A stretch of 19,629 bases of DNA from Polaromonas sp. (GTDB lineage Bacteria > Pseudomonadota > Gammaproteobacteria > Burkholderiales > Burkholderiaceae). The translations under genes were made by a program, and so were the position numbers. The notes below the pieces were generated by a model that did not search any database, was not told the origin of the DNA, and saw only the letters and a list, made by a program, of their open reading frames with translations. The stretch covers positions 1 through 19,629 of the forward strand of contig PNMH01000072.1 of assembly GCA_013823505.1 (NCBI GenBank), given 5' to 3'. The first letter of the stretch is position 1. Every line of letters starts with the position of its first letter. Shown here piece by piece: positions 1 to 7,409 of the stretch.

Positions 1-777
1 GCGGCCATCGCCTCGGGCGCGGTGGACGGCGGCATGCTGACCTACGACCAGGTGGTGGGCCAGGTGGCCGCGGGCCGCAACATGAAGGTGGTCATGCCCA
101 TCGACTACTCCAACGGCGGCGACGCCATCGTGGCCGACGGCAGCATCACCAAGGTGGCCGATTTCAAGGGCAAGAAGATCGGCTACAACCCGCTCTCGCC
201 ATCGGACTTCCTGCTCTCCTACGCGCTCAAGACCGCAGGCATGACCGAAAAGGACATCACCCCGGTGAGCATGACGCCCGAAGCCGTGCCCGCCGCCATG
301 GCCTCCGGCCAGCTGCCCATCGGCGTGACCTACGAGCCCAGCCTGTCGCAGATCCTGGGCCAGGGCGGCGGCAAGAAATTCAAGGTGGTGTTCTCCTCCA
401 AGAACGCGCCCGGCCTGATCGCCGACGTGCTGGTGTTCGACGACAAGGTCATCAAGGCCAAGCCGGCGCAGATCACCGGCGTGATGCAGGCGTATCTGGA
501 CGGCCTGGCCTACATGAAAGCCAAGCCCGCCGAAGCAAACAAGATCATCGGCAAGTTCATGGGCGTGTCGGCCGCCGAGGTGAAGGAACAGCTCACCGGC
601 GTCTACAACATCCCGAAGGCCGAGATGCCCAAGGCCTTCCTGCCTGCCAAGGAGACCACCTCCTACTACGCCAGCGGCGAAATCATTGGCGAGCTGCTCA
701 AGGCCAAGGGCCAGATCACCACCGTCCCGGCGATCGAAGCCACCTTCGACGCCAGCCTGGTCAAGGGCCTGAAGTAA
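1..777 (+). CDS. NitT/TauT-type ABC transporter substrate-binding protein (5' truncated)
   Basis: The reading frame is open from base 1, so the start codon, signal peptide and first part of lobe 1 lie outside the window; 258 residues are visible. Seen: a run ASGAVDGGMLTYDQ, then a lobe-2 segment containing KVADFKGKKIGYN, the usual 'l.GkkIgy' strand, and later TYEPSLSQIL, which matches the 'wEP.l' segment of NMT1/THI5/SsuA-like binding proteins. The family binds nitrate, sulfonates, pyrimidines or similar small molecules in the periplasm and delivers them to a membrane permease/ATPase pair; partner genes are not visible here and would lie to the left. The gene sits just upstream of the catabolic-looking gene set that starts at 855, so it may bring in that substrate. 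The ligand cannot be read from the sequence. Confidence 0.85.
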   Translation, partial: AAIASGAVDGGMLTYDQVVGQVAAGRNMKVVMPIDYSNGGDAIVADGSITKVADFKGKKIGYNPLSPSDFLLSYALKTAGMTEKDITPVSMTPEAVPAAMASGQLPIGVTYEPSLSQILGQGGGKKFKVVFSSKNAPGLIADVLVFDDKVIKAKPAQITGVMQAYLDGLAYMKAKPAEANKIIGKFMGVSAAEVKEQLTGVYNIPKAEMPKAFLPAKETTSYYASGEIIGELLKAKGQITTVPAIEATFDASLVKGLK

Positions 778-791
778 TCCCCCGGGTGGCT

Positions 792-819
792 GCACCGGTG
801 CCCGCTCGGGCATCGGTGC
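792..819 (+). terminator. Strong stem-loop after the binding-protein gene
   Basis: Bases 792-804 and 807-819 are reverse complements over 13 positions with a single G-T wobble (798/813). The realistic fold is a 12-pair stem with a 4-base loop. It begins 15 bases after the stop at 777. No T-run follows (the next bases are GGTGACGACAG), so it may be a weak or Rho-assisted terminator. It could also be a 3' mRNA-stabilising hairpin, which is common after the binding-protein gene of an ABC operon, leaving some read-through into the desaturase gene. Confidence 0.6.
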
Positions 820-854
820 GGTGACGACAGCGTTCCCCCATTGAAGGCACTTCC

Positions 855-1865
855 ATGAAACCGGTTTTCCGTTACGAGGACGGCGTGTGGCCCAACGTCG
901 CCGCCATCAGCTTCACCGTGCTGGGCTGGCCGGTGGGCATTGCCCTGCTGGGGCAGGCGAGCTGGCTGCTGAATGCACTGGGCGTGTTGCTGGTGGCGCA
1001 GACGCTGGTGTGGTCGGCCTATTTCATTCATGAGTTCGCGCACAACGCCATCTTTCGCACGCCGCAGGCCAACGAGCGCTGGGGCACGCTGATGAGCTGG
1101 ATCAATGGCAGCTGCTACGCCAGCTTTGCCGACATGCGACGCAAGCACATGCGCCACCACGTGGAGCGTGCCGACGTGATCACCTTCGACGCGCAGGCCT
1201 TCCTGCGCGCCCACCCGGTGGTGCGCCGCGTGGTGCTGGCGCTGGAGTGGGTTCACTTCCCGGCGGTGGAGTTCGTCATGCGCGGCTACGTGATCGCCCT
1301 GCCCTTCATGAGCGAACAGAAAAAAGACGCCCGCGTGCGCGTGGTCGCCACCGCGCTGGTGCGCATCGGCGCGCTCGCGCTGCTGGGCTGGTGGTCGCTC
1401 AAGGCGCTCGCCTTGTACTTCGTGGCCTTCCTGATCTTCATCACGGTGCTGCGCTTTGCCGACTGCTTCCAGCACACCTACGACGCCTACCCCATCCTGG
1501 ACGACACACCGATCCCGAAGGACAAGGTGCGCGACCGCGCCTACGAACAGGCCAACACCTACAGCGACGTGGTGAGCCTCGACGCGAAGTGGTTCAACCT
1601 GATCTGGCTCAACTTCGGCTTCCACAACGCGCACCACGAACGCCCCACCGCGCCGTGGTACCGCCTGCCCGCGTTTCACCGCGAGCTGTACGCCGACAGC
1701 TACCCGCAGGTGATCACCGTGGGTGAGCTGCTCAAGAGCTTCCACATCAACCGCGTCAAGCGGGTGCTGGCGAGCAACTACGGGGTGGTGCAACCGCCCG
1801 GCACGCCGGGCCGCGCGGATGGCTTCCTCGGTGCGGTCGGCGTGTCCTTCCTCACCGCTGTCTGA
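855..1865 (+). CDS. Membrane di-iron fatty acid desaturase/hydroxylase family protein
   Basis: 336 residues. The three histidine clusters of the integral-membrane FA_desaturase superfamily are all present: HEFAH (H59-H63), HMRHH (H98-H102) and HNAHH (H257-H261), with an extra conserved-looking QH at 206-207. Hydrophobic segments lie around residues 16-56, 125-152 and 165-200, which places the His boxes on the cytoplasmic face. Family members use a di-iron centre, O2 and electrons to desaturate or hydroxylate acyl chains, alkanes, carotenoids or other substrates. The start ATG has a GAAGG-type ribosome site a few bases upstream. The stop is 1 base before the next ATG (1867), so it is very likely cotranscribed with the dehydrogenases. 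No acyl-carrier, ferredoxin or fatty-acid gene is nearby, so a small-molecule hydroxylase is as likely as a lipid desaturase. Confidence 0.85.
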   Translation: MKPVFRYEDGVWPNVAAISFTVLGWPVGIALLGQASWLLNALGVLLVAQTLVWSAYFIHEFAHNAIFRTPQANERWGTLMSWINGSCYASFADMRRKHMRHHVERADVITFDAQAFLRAHPVVRRVVLALEWVHFPAVEFVMRGYVIALPFMSEQKKDARVRVVATALVRIGALALLGWWSLKALALYFVAFLIFITVLRFADCFQHTYDAYPILDDTPIPKDKVRDRAYEQANTYSDVVSLDAKWFNLIWLNFGFHNAHHERPTAPWYRLPAFHRELYADSYPQVITVGELLKSFHINRVKRVLASNYGVVQPPGTPGRADGFLGAVGVSFLTAV

Positions 1866-1866
1866 C

Positions 1867-2643
1867 ATGGCCGCCAACCACGGCCTGCAAGGCAAGACCG
1901 TGCTCATCACGGGTGCTGCCGGCGGCATTGGCCAGGCGCTGGCGCGGGCCTTTGCGGCGCAGGGCGTGCGGCTGATGTTGTTGGACCGCGCGGACACGGG
2001 CTTGGAAGCGCTGGCCACCGAGCTCGGTGCCGAGGCGACGGCGTGCGACCTCGGCGACGCTCAACAGGTGGCTGCCGTTGCAGACCAGGTGCGCGAACGC
2101 TGGGGAACCCTGGACGTGCTGTTGAACAACGCCGGCACCGAATACCCCACACCACTCGACGACGCCGCACCCGAATCCATGACCCGCTGGGCCAGCCTGC
2201 TCGACAACAACGTGACCTCCATGGTGCGGCTCACGCAGGCGTTGCGGCCGCTGCTGCCGCGCGGCGCGAGTGTCATCAACCAATCGTCCATCTGGGGCCG
2301 CATCGGCGTGGCCGGCTTCTCGGCCTACGCAGCGAGCAAACACGCGGTGGTGGGCCTCACGCGTTCGCTCGCACTCGAACTGGGCCCACGCGGCGTCCGC
2401 GTGAACGCGGTCTGCCCGGGCTGGATCCGGACCGAGGCCGCGATGCGCTCACTCACCGCCATGGCGCTCGAGCAAGGCCGCAGTGAAGCCGAGGTCGAAC
2501 GCGAGATCCTGGCGCGCCAGGCCGTGCCCGAGATGCTCACACCCGCCGACATCGCCGGCGTGTTCCTGTTTCTGGCCAGCCTTGAGTCCCGTTCGCTCAC
2601 CGGCCAGTGCCTGGTGGCCAGCCACGGCGAGGTGATGGCATGA
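1867..2643 (+). CDS. Short-chain dehydrogenase/reductase (SDR), first of two
   Basis: 258 residues from the ATG at 1867, chosen because it begins just before the Rossmann strand; in-frame codons further upstream lie inside the desaturase gene. Seen: cofactor motif TGAAGGIG (15-22), D40 at the end of the second strand (suggesting NAD rather than NADP), NNAG (87-90), and catalytic S141, Y154 and K158 in the YAASK motif. Length and motifs match the classical SDR family, which oxidises alcohols or reduces carbonyls. It starts 1 base after the desaturase stop and overlaps the next SDR by ATGA at 2640-2643, so translation is probably coupled. An alcohol made by the preceding di-iron enzyme is a plausible substrate, but this is inference. 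Confidence 0.93.
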   Translation: MAANHGLQGKTVLITGAAGGIGQALARAFAAQGVRLMLLDRADTGLEALATELGAEATACDLGDAQQVAAVADQVRERWGTLDVLLNNAGTEYPTPLDDAAPESMTRWASLLDNNVTSMVRLTQALRPLLPRGASVINQSSIWGRIGVAGFSAYAASKHAVVGLTRSLALELGPRGVRVNAVCPGWIRTEAAMRSLTAMALEQGRSEAEVEREILARQAVPEMLTPADIAGVFLFLASLESRSLTGQCLVASHGEVMA

Positions 2644-3401
2644 GCGTTGCGATCTCGCTGGCCGGTCAGACCGCCCTGGTCACGGGTGCGGCCACCGGCA
2701 TCGGCCGCGCCATCGCGCTCAAGCTCTCGCAGGCCGGCGCTAGCGTGGTCGTCAACCACCTGAACCAGCCGCAGGAAGCGGCCACGCTGGTGCAGGCCAT
2801 CAAGGGCGCGGGCGGCCACGCCGTGGCCATCAGCGCCGATGTGAGCGATGGCGCCTCCGTCCAGCGGCTGGTGGCGGAGGCGCTGCACACCGTGGGCGAC
2901 ATCCACATCCTCGTCAACAACGCCGGCATCATCCAGGAGAAGCCTTTCCTGGACACCACCGAGGCCGACTGGGACCGCATGCTGGCCACCGACCTGAAGT
3001 CGGTCTTTCTCATGGCGCGCGCGGTGCTGCCCGGCATGGTGGCGCGCGGCAACGGTGTCATCGTCAACCTCGCGTCCGACCTCGGCATCCTCGGGCGCGA
3101 GAACTACGCGCCCTACTGCACGGCCAAGGCCGGCGTGATCGGACTCACCAAGTCGTTGGCGCGCGAATTCGCGCCGCACGGCATCCGCGTCAATGCCATC
3201 GCACCCGGGCCGGTGAACACCGCCATGGTGTCGCTGGAGAGCATGAGCCCCGAGTGGATGGAGAAAGAACTGGCCATTCCGCAGCACCGCGTGGCCGAGC
3301 CCGAAGAGATCGCGGCCACCGCGCTGTTTCTGGTGTCCGATCTGTCCCGCTTCTACTGCGGCCAGGTGCTGGGGCCCAACGGCGGCTCGGTCATGCCCTG
3401 A
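2640..3401 (+). CDS. Short-chain dehydrogenase/reductase (SDR), second of two
   Basis: 253 residues from the ATG overlapping the previous stop. Seen: TGAATGIG (15-22), NNAG (93-96), catalytic S146, Y159 and K163 (YCTAK), and the PG turn at 189-190 after the last core strand. Overall it resembles 3-oxoacyl-ACP reductase (FabG)/glucose-dehydrogenase-like SDRs. Residues 39-40 (NH) replace the acidic residue seen in the first SDR, so cofactor preference may differ and the two enzymes probably act on different steps. The proteins clearly differ in sequence outside the motifs, so this is not a recent duplication. The next gene begins within 10 bases. Confidence 0.93.
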   Translation: MSVAISLAGQTALVTGAATGIGRAIALKLSQAGASVVVNHLNQPQEAATLVQAIKGAGGHAVAISADVSDGASVQRLVAEALHTVGDIHILVNNAGIIQEKPFLDTTEADWDRMLATDLKSVFLMARAVLPGMVARGNGVIVNLASDLGILGRENYAPYCTAKAGVIGLTKSLAREFAPHGIRVNAIAPGPVNTAMVSLESMSPEWMEKELAIPQHRVAEPEEIAATALFLVSDLSRFYCGQVLGPNGGSVMP

Positions 3402-3410
3402 TTGCCTTCT

Positions 3411-4310
3411 ATGTCCCTGCTCACCCACCCGTCCAACCGCCTCGCCACGGGCGTGCTGCTGTTCTCGGCATCGCTGTGGGGCCTGTCGTGGATGCCGCTC
3501 AAGTGGTTCATCGCTCAGGGCCTCACCGGTCCCATGGTGTCGCTGCTGTCGTATGGCGTGGTGGGCCTGTTCACCTGTGTCTTCATCTGGCGTCAGCGCG
3601 CGGCCTGGCGTCCGCAATGGGGCCTGCTGCTGGCCCTGGCGCTGGTCGGTGGCTGGGCCAACACCTCGTTTGTCAACGCGCTGATGCTGGGCGACGTGGT
3701 GCGGGTGATGTTCCTGTTCTACCTCTCACCGGTGTGGTCGGTGCTGGGCGGCTGGCTGTTCCTGAAAGAACGCATTCCGCCGCTGCGCTGGGCGGCGGTG
3801 GTGATGGCCCTGGTCGGGCTGTGGCTCTTCCTGGGCGGCACGGGCGGCGTGGAACTGGCGTTCACCTTCGTGGACTTCCTCGCACTCTCCGCCGGTTTCT
3901 GCTTCGCGGCCAACAACGTGATCGCGCGCGCTGCCCAACAGGTGCCCATGGTCAGCAAGACCTTCGCGGTGTTCGCGGGCTGCGGCGTCATCTCGTTGGT
4001 GGCCACCACCGCGCTGGGTCACAGCGTGCCCACCCAGATGGGCCCGGGCGTGTGGATCGCGGTGCTGGCCTACGGCTTTGTCTGGCTGCTGCTGGCCACC
4101 GCCACCTGGCAGTTCGGCGTGACGCACATCGAGAGCAGCAAGGCCGGCGTGATTTTGCTGGCCGAGCTGGTGGTGGCGGTGTTGACCGCCGTGTGGTTCG
4201 GTGACGAGTCCATGACCGCCCTGGAGTGGGCCGGTGGTGCGCTGATCACCCTGGCCGCTTTTGTTGAAGCCATCGATGCATCGCCCACACCCCAACCCCA
4301 AGGAACCTGA
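3411..4310 (+). CDS. EamA/DMT-family transporter
   Basis: 299 residues from the ATG at 3411. A TTG at 3402, directly after the previous stop, would add three residues and cannot be excluded. About ten hydrophobic segments are visible in two halves (roughly 12-140 and 152-290), the two-EamA-repeat layout of the drug/metabolite transporter superfamily. SLWGLSWMPLKW near the N-terminus and the E-rich turn FLKERIPPLRW (117-127) are typical; the second repeat has ESSKAGVILLAELVVA (241-256). Members usually export amino acids, metabolites or drugs. Its position between dehydrogenases and hydrolases suggests export of a pathway intermediate or end product, or uptake of the substrate. An AAGGA at 4300-4304 inside its last codons serves the next gene. 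Confidence 0.88.
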   Translation: MSLLTHPSNRLATGVLLFSASLWGLSWMPLKWFIAQGLTGPMVSLLSYGVVGLFTCVFIWRQRAAWRPQWGLLLALALVGGWANTSFVNALMLGDVVRVMFLFYLSPVWSVLGGWLFLKERIPPLRWAAVVMALVGLWLFLGGTGGVELAFTFVDFLALSAGFCFAANNVIARAAQQVPMVSKTFAVFAGCGVISLVATTALGHSVPTQMGPGVWIAVLAYGFVWLLLATATWQFGVTHIESSKAGVILLAELVVAVLTAVWFGDESMTALEWAGGALITLAAFVEAIDASPTPQPQGT

Positions 4311-5102
4311 ATGAACACCACCGTGTGGATGAACGAACTCTCGTGGGTGGACTACCAGTCGCGCGTGCAGCGCGACCAGCCGCCCGTGCTGCTGCCGGTG
4401 GGTGCGCTCGAACAGCACGGCCCGCACCTGCCGCTGGGCACCGACGGCCTGCTGTCGAGTGCCGTGGCGGCCGACACCGCCGCGCTCGTGGGCGGGCTGG
4501 TGGCGCCCACGCTCTCATACGGCTACAAGTCGCAACCCAAGTGTGGTGGTGGCCAGCACTTCTGCGGCACCACGAGCGTGGACGCGGCCACGCTGGTCGG
4601 GCAGGTGCGCGACGCGGTGCGTGAGTTCGCACGCCACGGTTTGACGAAGCTCGTGATCGTCAACGGCCATTACGAGAACCAGTGGTTCCTGATCGAAGGC
4701 ATCGACCTCGGCCTTCGCGACGCCAAGGCCGCCGACCCGGCGAACCAACTCCAGGTGATGCGCCTGGAGTACTGGGACTTCATGACACCCGACACCCTGG
4801 GCGATGTGTTCCCCGACGGCTTCCCCGGCTTCGCGCTGGAGCACGCGGCCGTGCTGGAGACCTCGATGATGTTGCACTACCACCCGCATCTGGTGCGCAT
4901 GGACCTGCTGCCCGACGACGGCCCGGCCGACTTCCCGCCCTACGACATGTACCCGCCGCGCACCGACTGGGTGCCGGCCTCGGGCGTGCTCTCGTCGGCC
5001 AAAGGGTCCGACGCCGCCAAGGGCCGGCTGCTGGCCGATGAAGTGGCCCGGCGCATGGCCGAGGCCATCACCACCGGCTTCACCCGCCCGAACAGCGTCT
5101 GA
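4311..5102 (+). CDS. Creatininase-family amidohydrolase (creatinine amidohydrolase-like)
   Basis: 263 residues; ATG directly follows the EamA stop, with AAGGA six bases upstream. Seen: VGALEQHGPHLPLGTD (30-45) and NGHYEN (118-123), giving E34, H36, D45, H120 and E122. As I recall it, these are the same positions as the two-metal ligands of Pseudomonas putida creatininase. YGYKSQ, GTTS, WDF (155-157), E177-H178 and FPPYD also match that enzyme, so this looks closer to true creatininase than to the distant MftE or FAPy-deformylase branches. One difference is F174 where I recall the lid tryptophan W174 of P. putida creatininase. The family hydrolyses cyclic or formyl amides (creatinine to creatine). 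No creatinase gene is visible, so the natural substrate may be a related ring. A BiuH-like amidase gene follows two bases later. Confidence 0.9.
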   Translation: MNTTVWMNELSWVDYQSRVQRDQPPVLLPVGALEQHGPHLPLGTDGLLSSAVAADTAALVGGLVAPTLSYGYKSQPKCGGGQHFCGTTSVDAATLVGQVRDAVREFARHGLTKLVIVNGHYENQWFLIEGIDLGLRDAKAADPANQLQVMRLEYWDFMTPDTLGDVFPDGFPGFALEHAAVLETSMMLHYHPHLVRMDLLPDDGPADFPPYDMYPPRTDWVPASGVLSSAKGSDAAKGRLLADEVARRMAEAITTGFTRPNSV

Positions 5103-5104
5103 GC

Positions 5105-5806
5105 ATGGACACCGCGCCCGACCCCAGCCGCACCGCCCTGGTCGTGATCGACCTGCAGCGCGACTTCTGCAGCCCGGGCGGCTACGCCCACCAGGCCGGC
5201 ATCGACATCGGCCCCATGCAGGCGGTGGTGGTCAACGCCGTGCGGCTGCTGAAGGCCGCGCGTGCGGCCGGCGTGCTGGTGGTGCACACGCGCGAAGGCC
5301 ACCTGAGCGACCTGAGCGACTGCCCCGCCACCAAGCTGCAGCGCAGCGTGGACGCGGGCGCGCCCATCGGCAGCCTGGGGCCGCTCGGGCGCTTGCTGGT
5401 GCGCGGGGAACAGGGCCACGATTTCGTGGACGCGGTGCGCCCCCTGAGCGGCGAAGAAGTGGTCGACAAACCGGGCTACGGCGCCTTCCATCGGACGCGG
5501 CTGACACAGGTGCTGGCCGCGCGCGGCATTGAGGCGCTCATCGTATGCGGCGTGACCACCGAGGTGTGTGTGCACTCCACGCTGCGCGAAGCGGTGGACC
5601 GGGGCTTTGCCTGCACCACCGTGAGCGATGCCACCGCCGCCAGCAACCCCGCGCTGCAGGCCGCCGCCCTGGCCATGATCGGCGTGGAGGGCGGCATCTT
5701 CGGGCGCGTGCGCAGCACCGACGAGGTGGTGGCCTCGCTGCAAGGCCTGCAGGTGGCCCAGCCCGACCGCGTGAACACCTGGGTGCAAGCCTTCACCGGC
5801 GCCTGA
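5105..5806 (+). CDS. Isochorismatase-family cysteine hydrolase, biuret-hydrolase-like
   Basis: 233 residues. Catalytic triad of the family: D16 in VVIDLQRDF, K122 in DKPGYGAF, C155 in GVTTEVCVHST, with the V150-T151 segment at the usual cis-peptide site. The stretch HTREGHLSDLSDCPATK (61-77), followed by IGSLGPLGRLLVRGEQGHD, closely resembles the Rhizobium biuret hydrolase BiuH as I remember it; its triad is offset by 20 residues because of a longer N-terminus. This branch hydrolyses terminal carbamoyl or urea-type amides, releasing ammonia; N-carbamoylsarcosine amidase is another member. It starts two bases after the creatininase-like gene, which supports sequential ring opening and amide cleavage. 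The actual substrate is inferred only. Confidence 0.88.
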   Translation: MDTAPDPSRTALVVIDLQRDFCSPGGYAHQAGIDIGPMQAVVVNAVRLLKAARAAGVLVVHTREGHLSDLSDCPATKLQRSVDAGAPIGSLGPLGRLLVRGEQGHDFVDAVRPLSGEEVVDKPGYGAFHRTRLTQVLAARGIEALIVCGVTTEVCVHSTLREAVDRGFACTTVSDATAASNPALQAAALAMIGVEGGIFGRVRSTDEVVASLQGLQVAQPDRVNTWVQAFTGA

Positions 5807-5821
5807 CCCCAAGGATTCACC

Positions 5822-6628
5822 ATGACACAAGCCCTGCGCATCTGGCCGCTGCTCACCGCTACCCACCGCTACGACAAGACCATCTCCACCTTCAACCGGG
5901 GCCATGGCCAGACCATCGAGGCGCCCATCCTGGCCTACCTGATCGAGACGAAGCACGGCCGCATCCTCTACGACGTGGGTTGCGACCACGCCAAGATCCA
6001 CACGCCCGAGCTGCGGGACCGCCACTACAACCCCGCCACCTTCGAGATGGGCGCGCCCGACATGCGCGAGGAGCACCGCGTTCCCCACCACCTCGCCCGC
6101 CTGGGCCTGAGCGCAACGGATGTGGACGTGATCTTCATCGGCCACCTGCACTTCGACCACGCGGGTGGACTGAAGGAGTTGAAGCGTTGCGGCTGCGGCG
6201 CCGAAATCCACCTGCAGCGCGACGAGTGGAACGCGGCCTGCAGCGGCCTGGACGGCGCGGTGTTCGACGACGACCTGCTGGACGACGAAGGCCGGGCCTT
6301 CCAGTTTTGCCTGAAGCACGGCGAGTACAGCGTGCTGCCCGGCGTGCAGGCCGTGGCCACACCCGGCCACACCGCCGGCCACATGTCGATGCTGATCGAG
6401 CTGCCCACCGGCGCGCCGGTGCTGCTCGCGGGCGACGCGGCCGACCTGCAGGAAAACATCGACGACGAGGTGGCGCCCGGCACGCTGTGGCAAGGCCGCG
6501 AGCAACAAGCCATTGACAGCATCCGCAAGCTCAAGGCGCTCGCGCGCGAGACCGGCGCGCAGCTCTGGCCCAACCACGACATGGCCTTCTACCGAAGCCT
6601 GCCCACCTTCCCCAACGCCATCTCATGA
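5822..6628 (+). CDS. Metallo-beta-lactamase-fold hydrolase, lactonase-like
   Basis: 268 residues, preceded by AAGGA at about ten bases. Seen: HLHFDH (H108, H110, D112, H113), H183 in TPGHTAGH, D205 in AGDAAD and H252 in NHD, a complete two-metal site in the same arrangement as the AiiA/AttM-type N-acyl-homoserine lactonases. The N-terminal strand region with YLIETKHGRILYDVGCD (39-55) is also typical of that group. Two readings are possible: a quorum-quenching lactonase, or a lactone/lactam or ester hydrolase within the pathway encoded around it. The operon position and the absence of LuxI/LuxR-type autoinducer genes favour the second. It overlaps the next gene by ATGA at 6625-6628. Confidence 0.88.
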   Translation: MTQALRIWPLLTATHRYDKTISTFNRGHGQTIEAPILAYLIETKHGRILYDVGCDHAKIHTPELRDRHYNPATFEMGAPDMREEHRVPHHLARLGLSATDVDVIFIGHLHFDHAGGLKELKRCGCGAEIHLQRDEWNAACSGLDGAVFDDDLLDDEGRAFQFCLKHGEYSVLPGVQAVATPGHTAGHMSMLIELPTGAPVLLAGDAADLQENIDDEVAPGTLWQGREQQAIDSIRKLKALARETGAQLWPNHDMAFYRSLPTFPNAIS

Positions 6629-7380
6629 CCATTCCTGATCGCTATCACGGCGTGTGGCAGCGTACCCTGCTGAAGACCCCCGGCGAACGCGACACCACCA
6701 CCTGGGTGCGCTGGCTGCAAACCGGCCTGTGGCACGGCGACTTGCGCGTGCCGCCCGACGCGGACCGCCGCACGCACAACGGCCGCGCAGCGCAGCAAGG
6801 CTTTGGCGGCGTCACGCTCATCACCCAGCCCGATCCCCGGCAGCCCGAGGTCTGCACCTGGCAGCGCCAGATCGACCTGCAGCCTCCGCGCAGCACGCCC
6901 GACGCCAGCCACATGGTGTTCGAGTCACCCGACTGCGTGCACGAGACCGGCATCCACGGCGCCTACTTCGAGGTGTGGGAGCGCCTGCCGGGCTCGCTGG
7001 GCACACGCATCGCGCTGGCCGCGCTGGACGACCGTGGCACCCCCACCGCAGAGCGCCTGCTGATGGCCGGCTGCTACCTCATGCACCTGCGCCCGCGCAG
7101 CACCGCCTGGCCTGCCGACACCGTGCCCGACGCTTCGCTGGCCGAGGTGGTGGCGCGTCATCCGGGACAGGCCGAGGACCTGCTGGACTTTGAGATCAGC
7201 TTCGGCCAGTTGGAACACGGTGTGTGGACCATCGAGCGCGCGACGCTGCCCGCGCTGGAACGCCGCGCCCAGAGCTTCGGCATGCAGCGCGAGCACGACC
7301 ACGTCGCCTTGGTGGACAGCACCCTGTTGCCACGGCGATGGCAAGTGCTGGAGTGGCACGCGGTGGCCGCACCGGACTGA
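6625..7380 (+). CDS. Conserved-looking protein of unknown function
   Basis: 251 residues, start ATG overlapping the lactonase stop. I do not recognise the family with confidence. Seen: no signal peptide or membrane segment; an N-terminal YHGVWQRTLL; repeated short aromatic-rich stretches (WVRWLQTGLWHGDLRV, CTWQRQIDLQPP, YFEVWERLP, QLEHGVWTIE, WQVLEWHAV) that look like beta strands of a small barrel. There are four cysteines' worth of little pattern and no obvious catalytic triad. Predominant beta strands with W/H/R-rich faces would suit a lipocalin- or nitrobindin-like ligand-binding barrel, but that is speculation. Translational coupling to the lactonase gene and its place before the ABC transporter tie it to the same process. 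Confidence 0.8.
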   Translation: MTIPDRYHGVWQRTLLKTPGERDTTTWVRWLQTGLWHGDLRVPPDADRRTHNGRAAQQGFGGVTLITQPDPRQPEVCTWQRQIDLQPPRSTPDASHMVFESPDCVHETGIHGAYFEVWERLPGSLGTRIALAALDDRGTPTAERLLMAGCYLMHLRPRSTAWPADTVPDASLAEVVARHPGQAEDLLDFEISFGQLEHGVWTIERATLPALERRAQSFGMQREHDHVALVDSTLLPRRWQVLEWHAVAAPD

Positions 7381-7390
7381 AGCGCTCGCG

Positions 7391-7409
7391 CCGCACCGCC
7401 GAAGTGCGG
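7391..7409 (+). terminator. Small hairpin in the gap before the amino-acid ABC transporter
   Basis: CCGCAC (7391-7396) and GTGCGG (7404-7409) form a perfect 6-pair stem with a 7-base loop, 11 bases after the stop at 7380. No T-run follows. It lies in the longest gap of the + strand set (7381-7564), so it may partly separate the hydrolase genes from the transporter. A second weak stem (ACCGG/CCGGT) follows around 7424-7441. I found no convincing -35/-10 pair in the gap. Confidence 0.3.

Noticed and set aside
666..2018. Long open frame on the - strand opposite the desaturase gene
   Set aside because: Composition is rich in H, R, Q, A, G with no domain, as expected for the antisense of a GC-rich gene; the + strand frame carries all three His boxes.
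4311..5102. Reading the creatininase-like gene as mycofactocin MftE
   Set aside because: No other mycofactocin genes are present and the motifs YGYKSQ, WDF and FPPYD match creatininase instead.
4940..6577. 545-codon open frame on the - strand opposite the amidase and lactonase genes
   Set aside because: Low-complexity H/G/V/Q-rich translation without motifs; both + strand genes have intact catalytic residues.
5822..6628. Calling the MBL protein a quorum-quenching AHL lactonase outright
   Set aside because: The metal site fits, but so do many lactonases and esterases; operon context points to catabolism and no autoinducer genes are seen.
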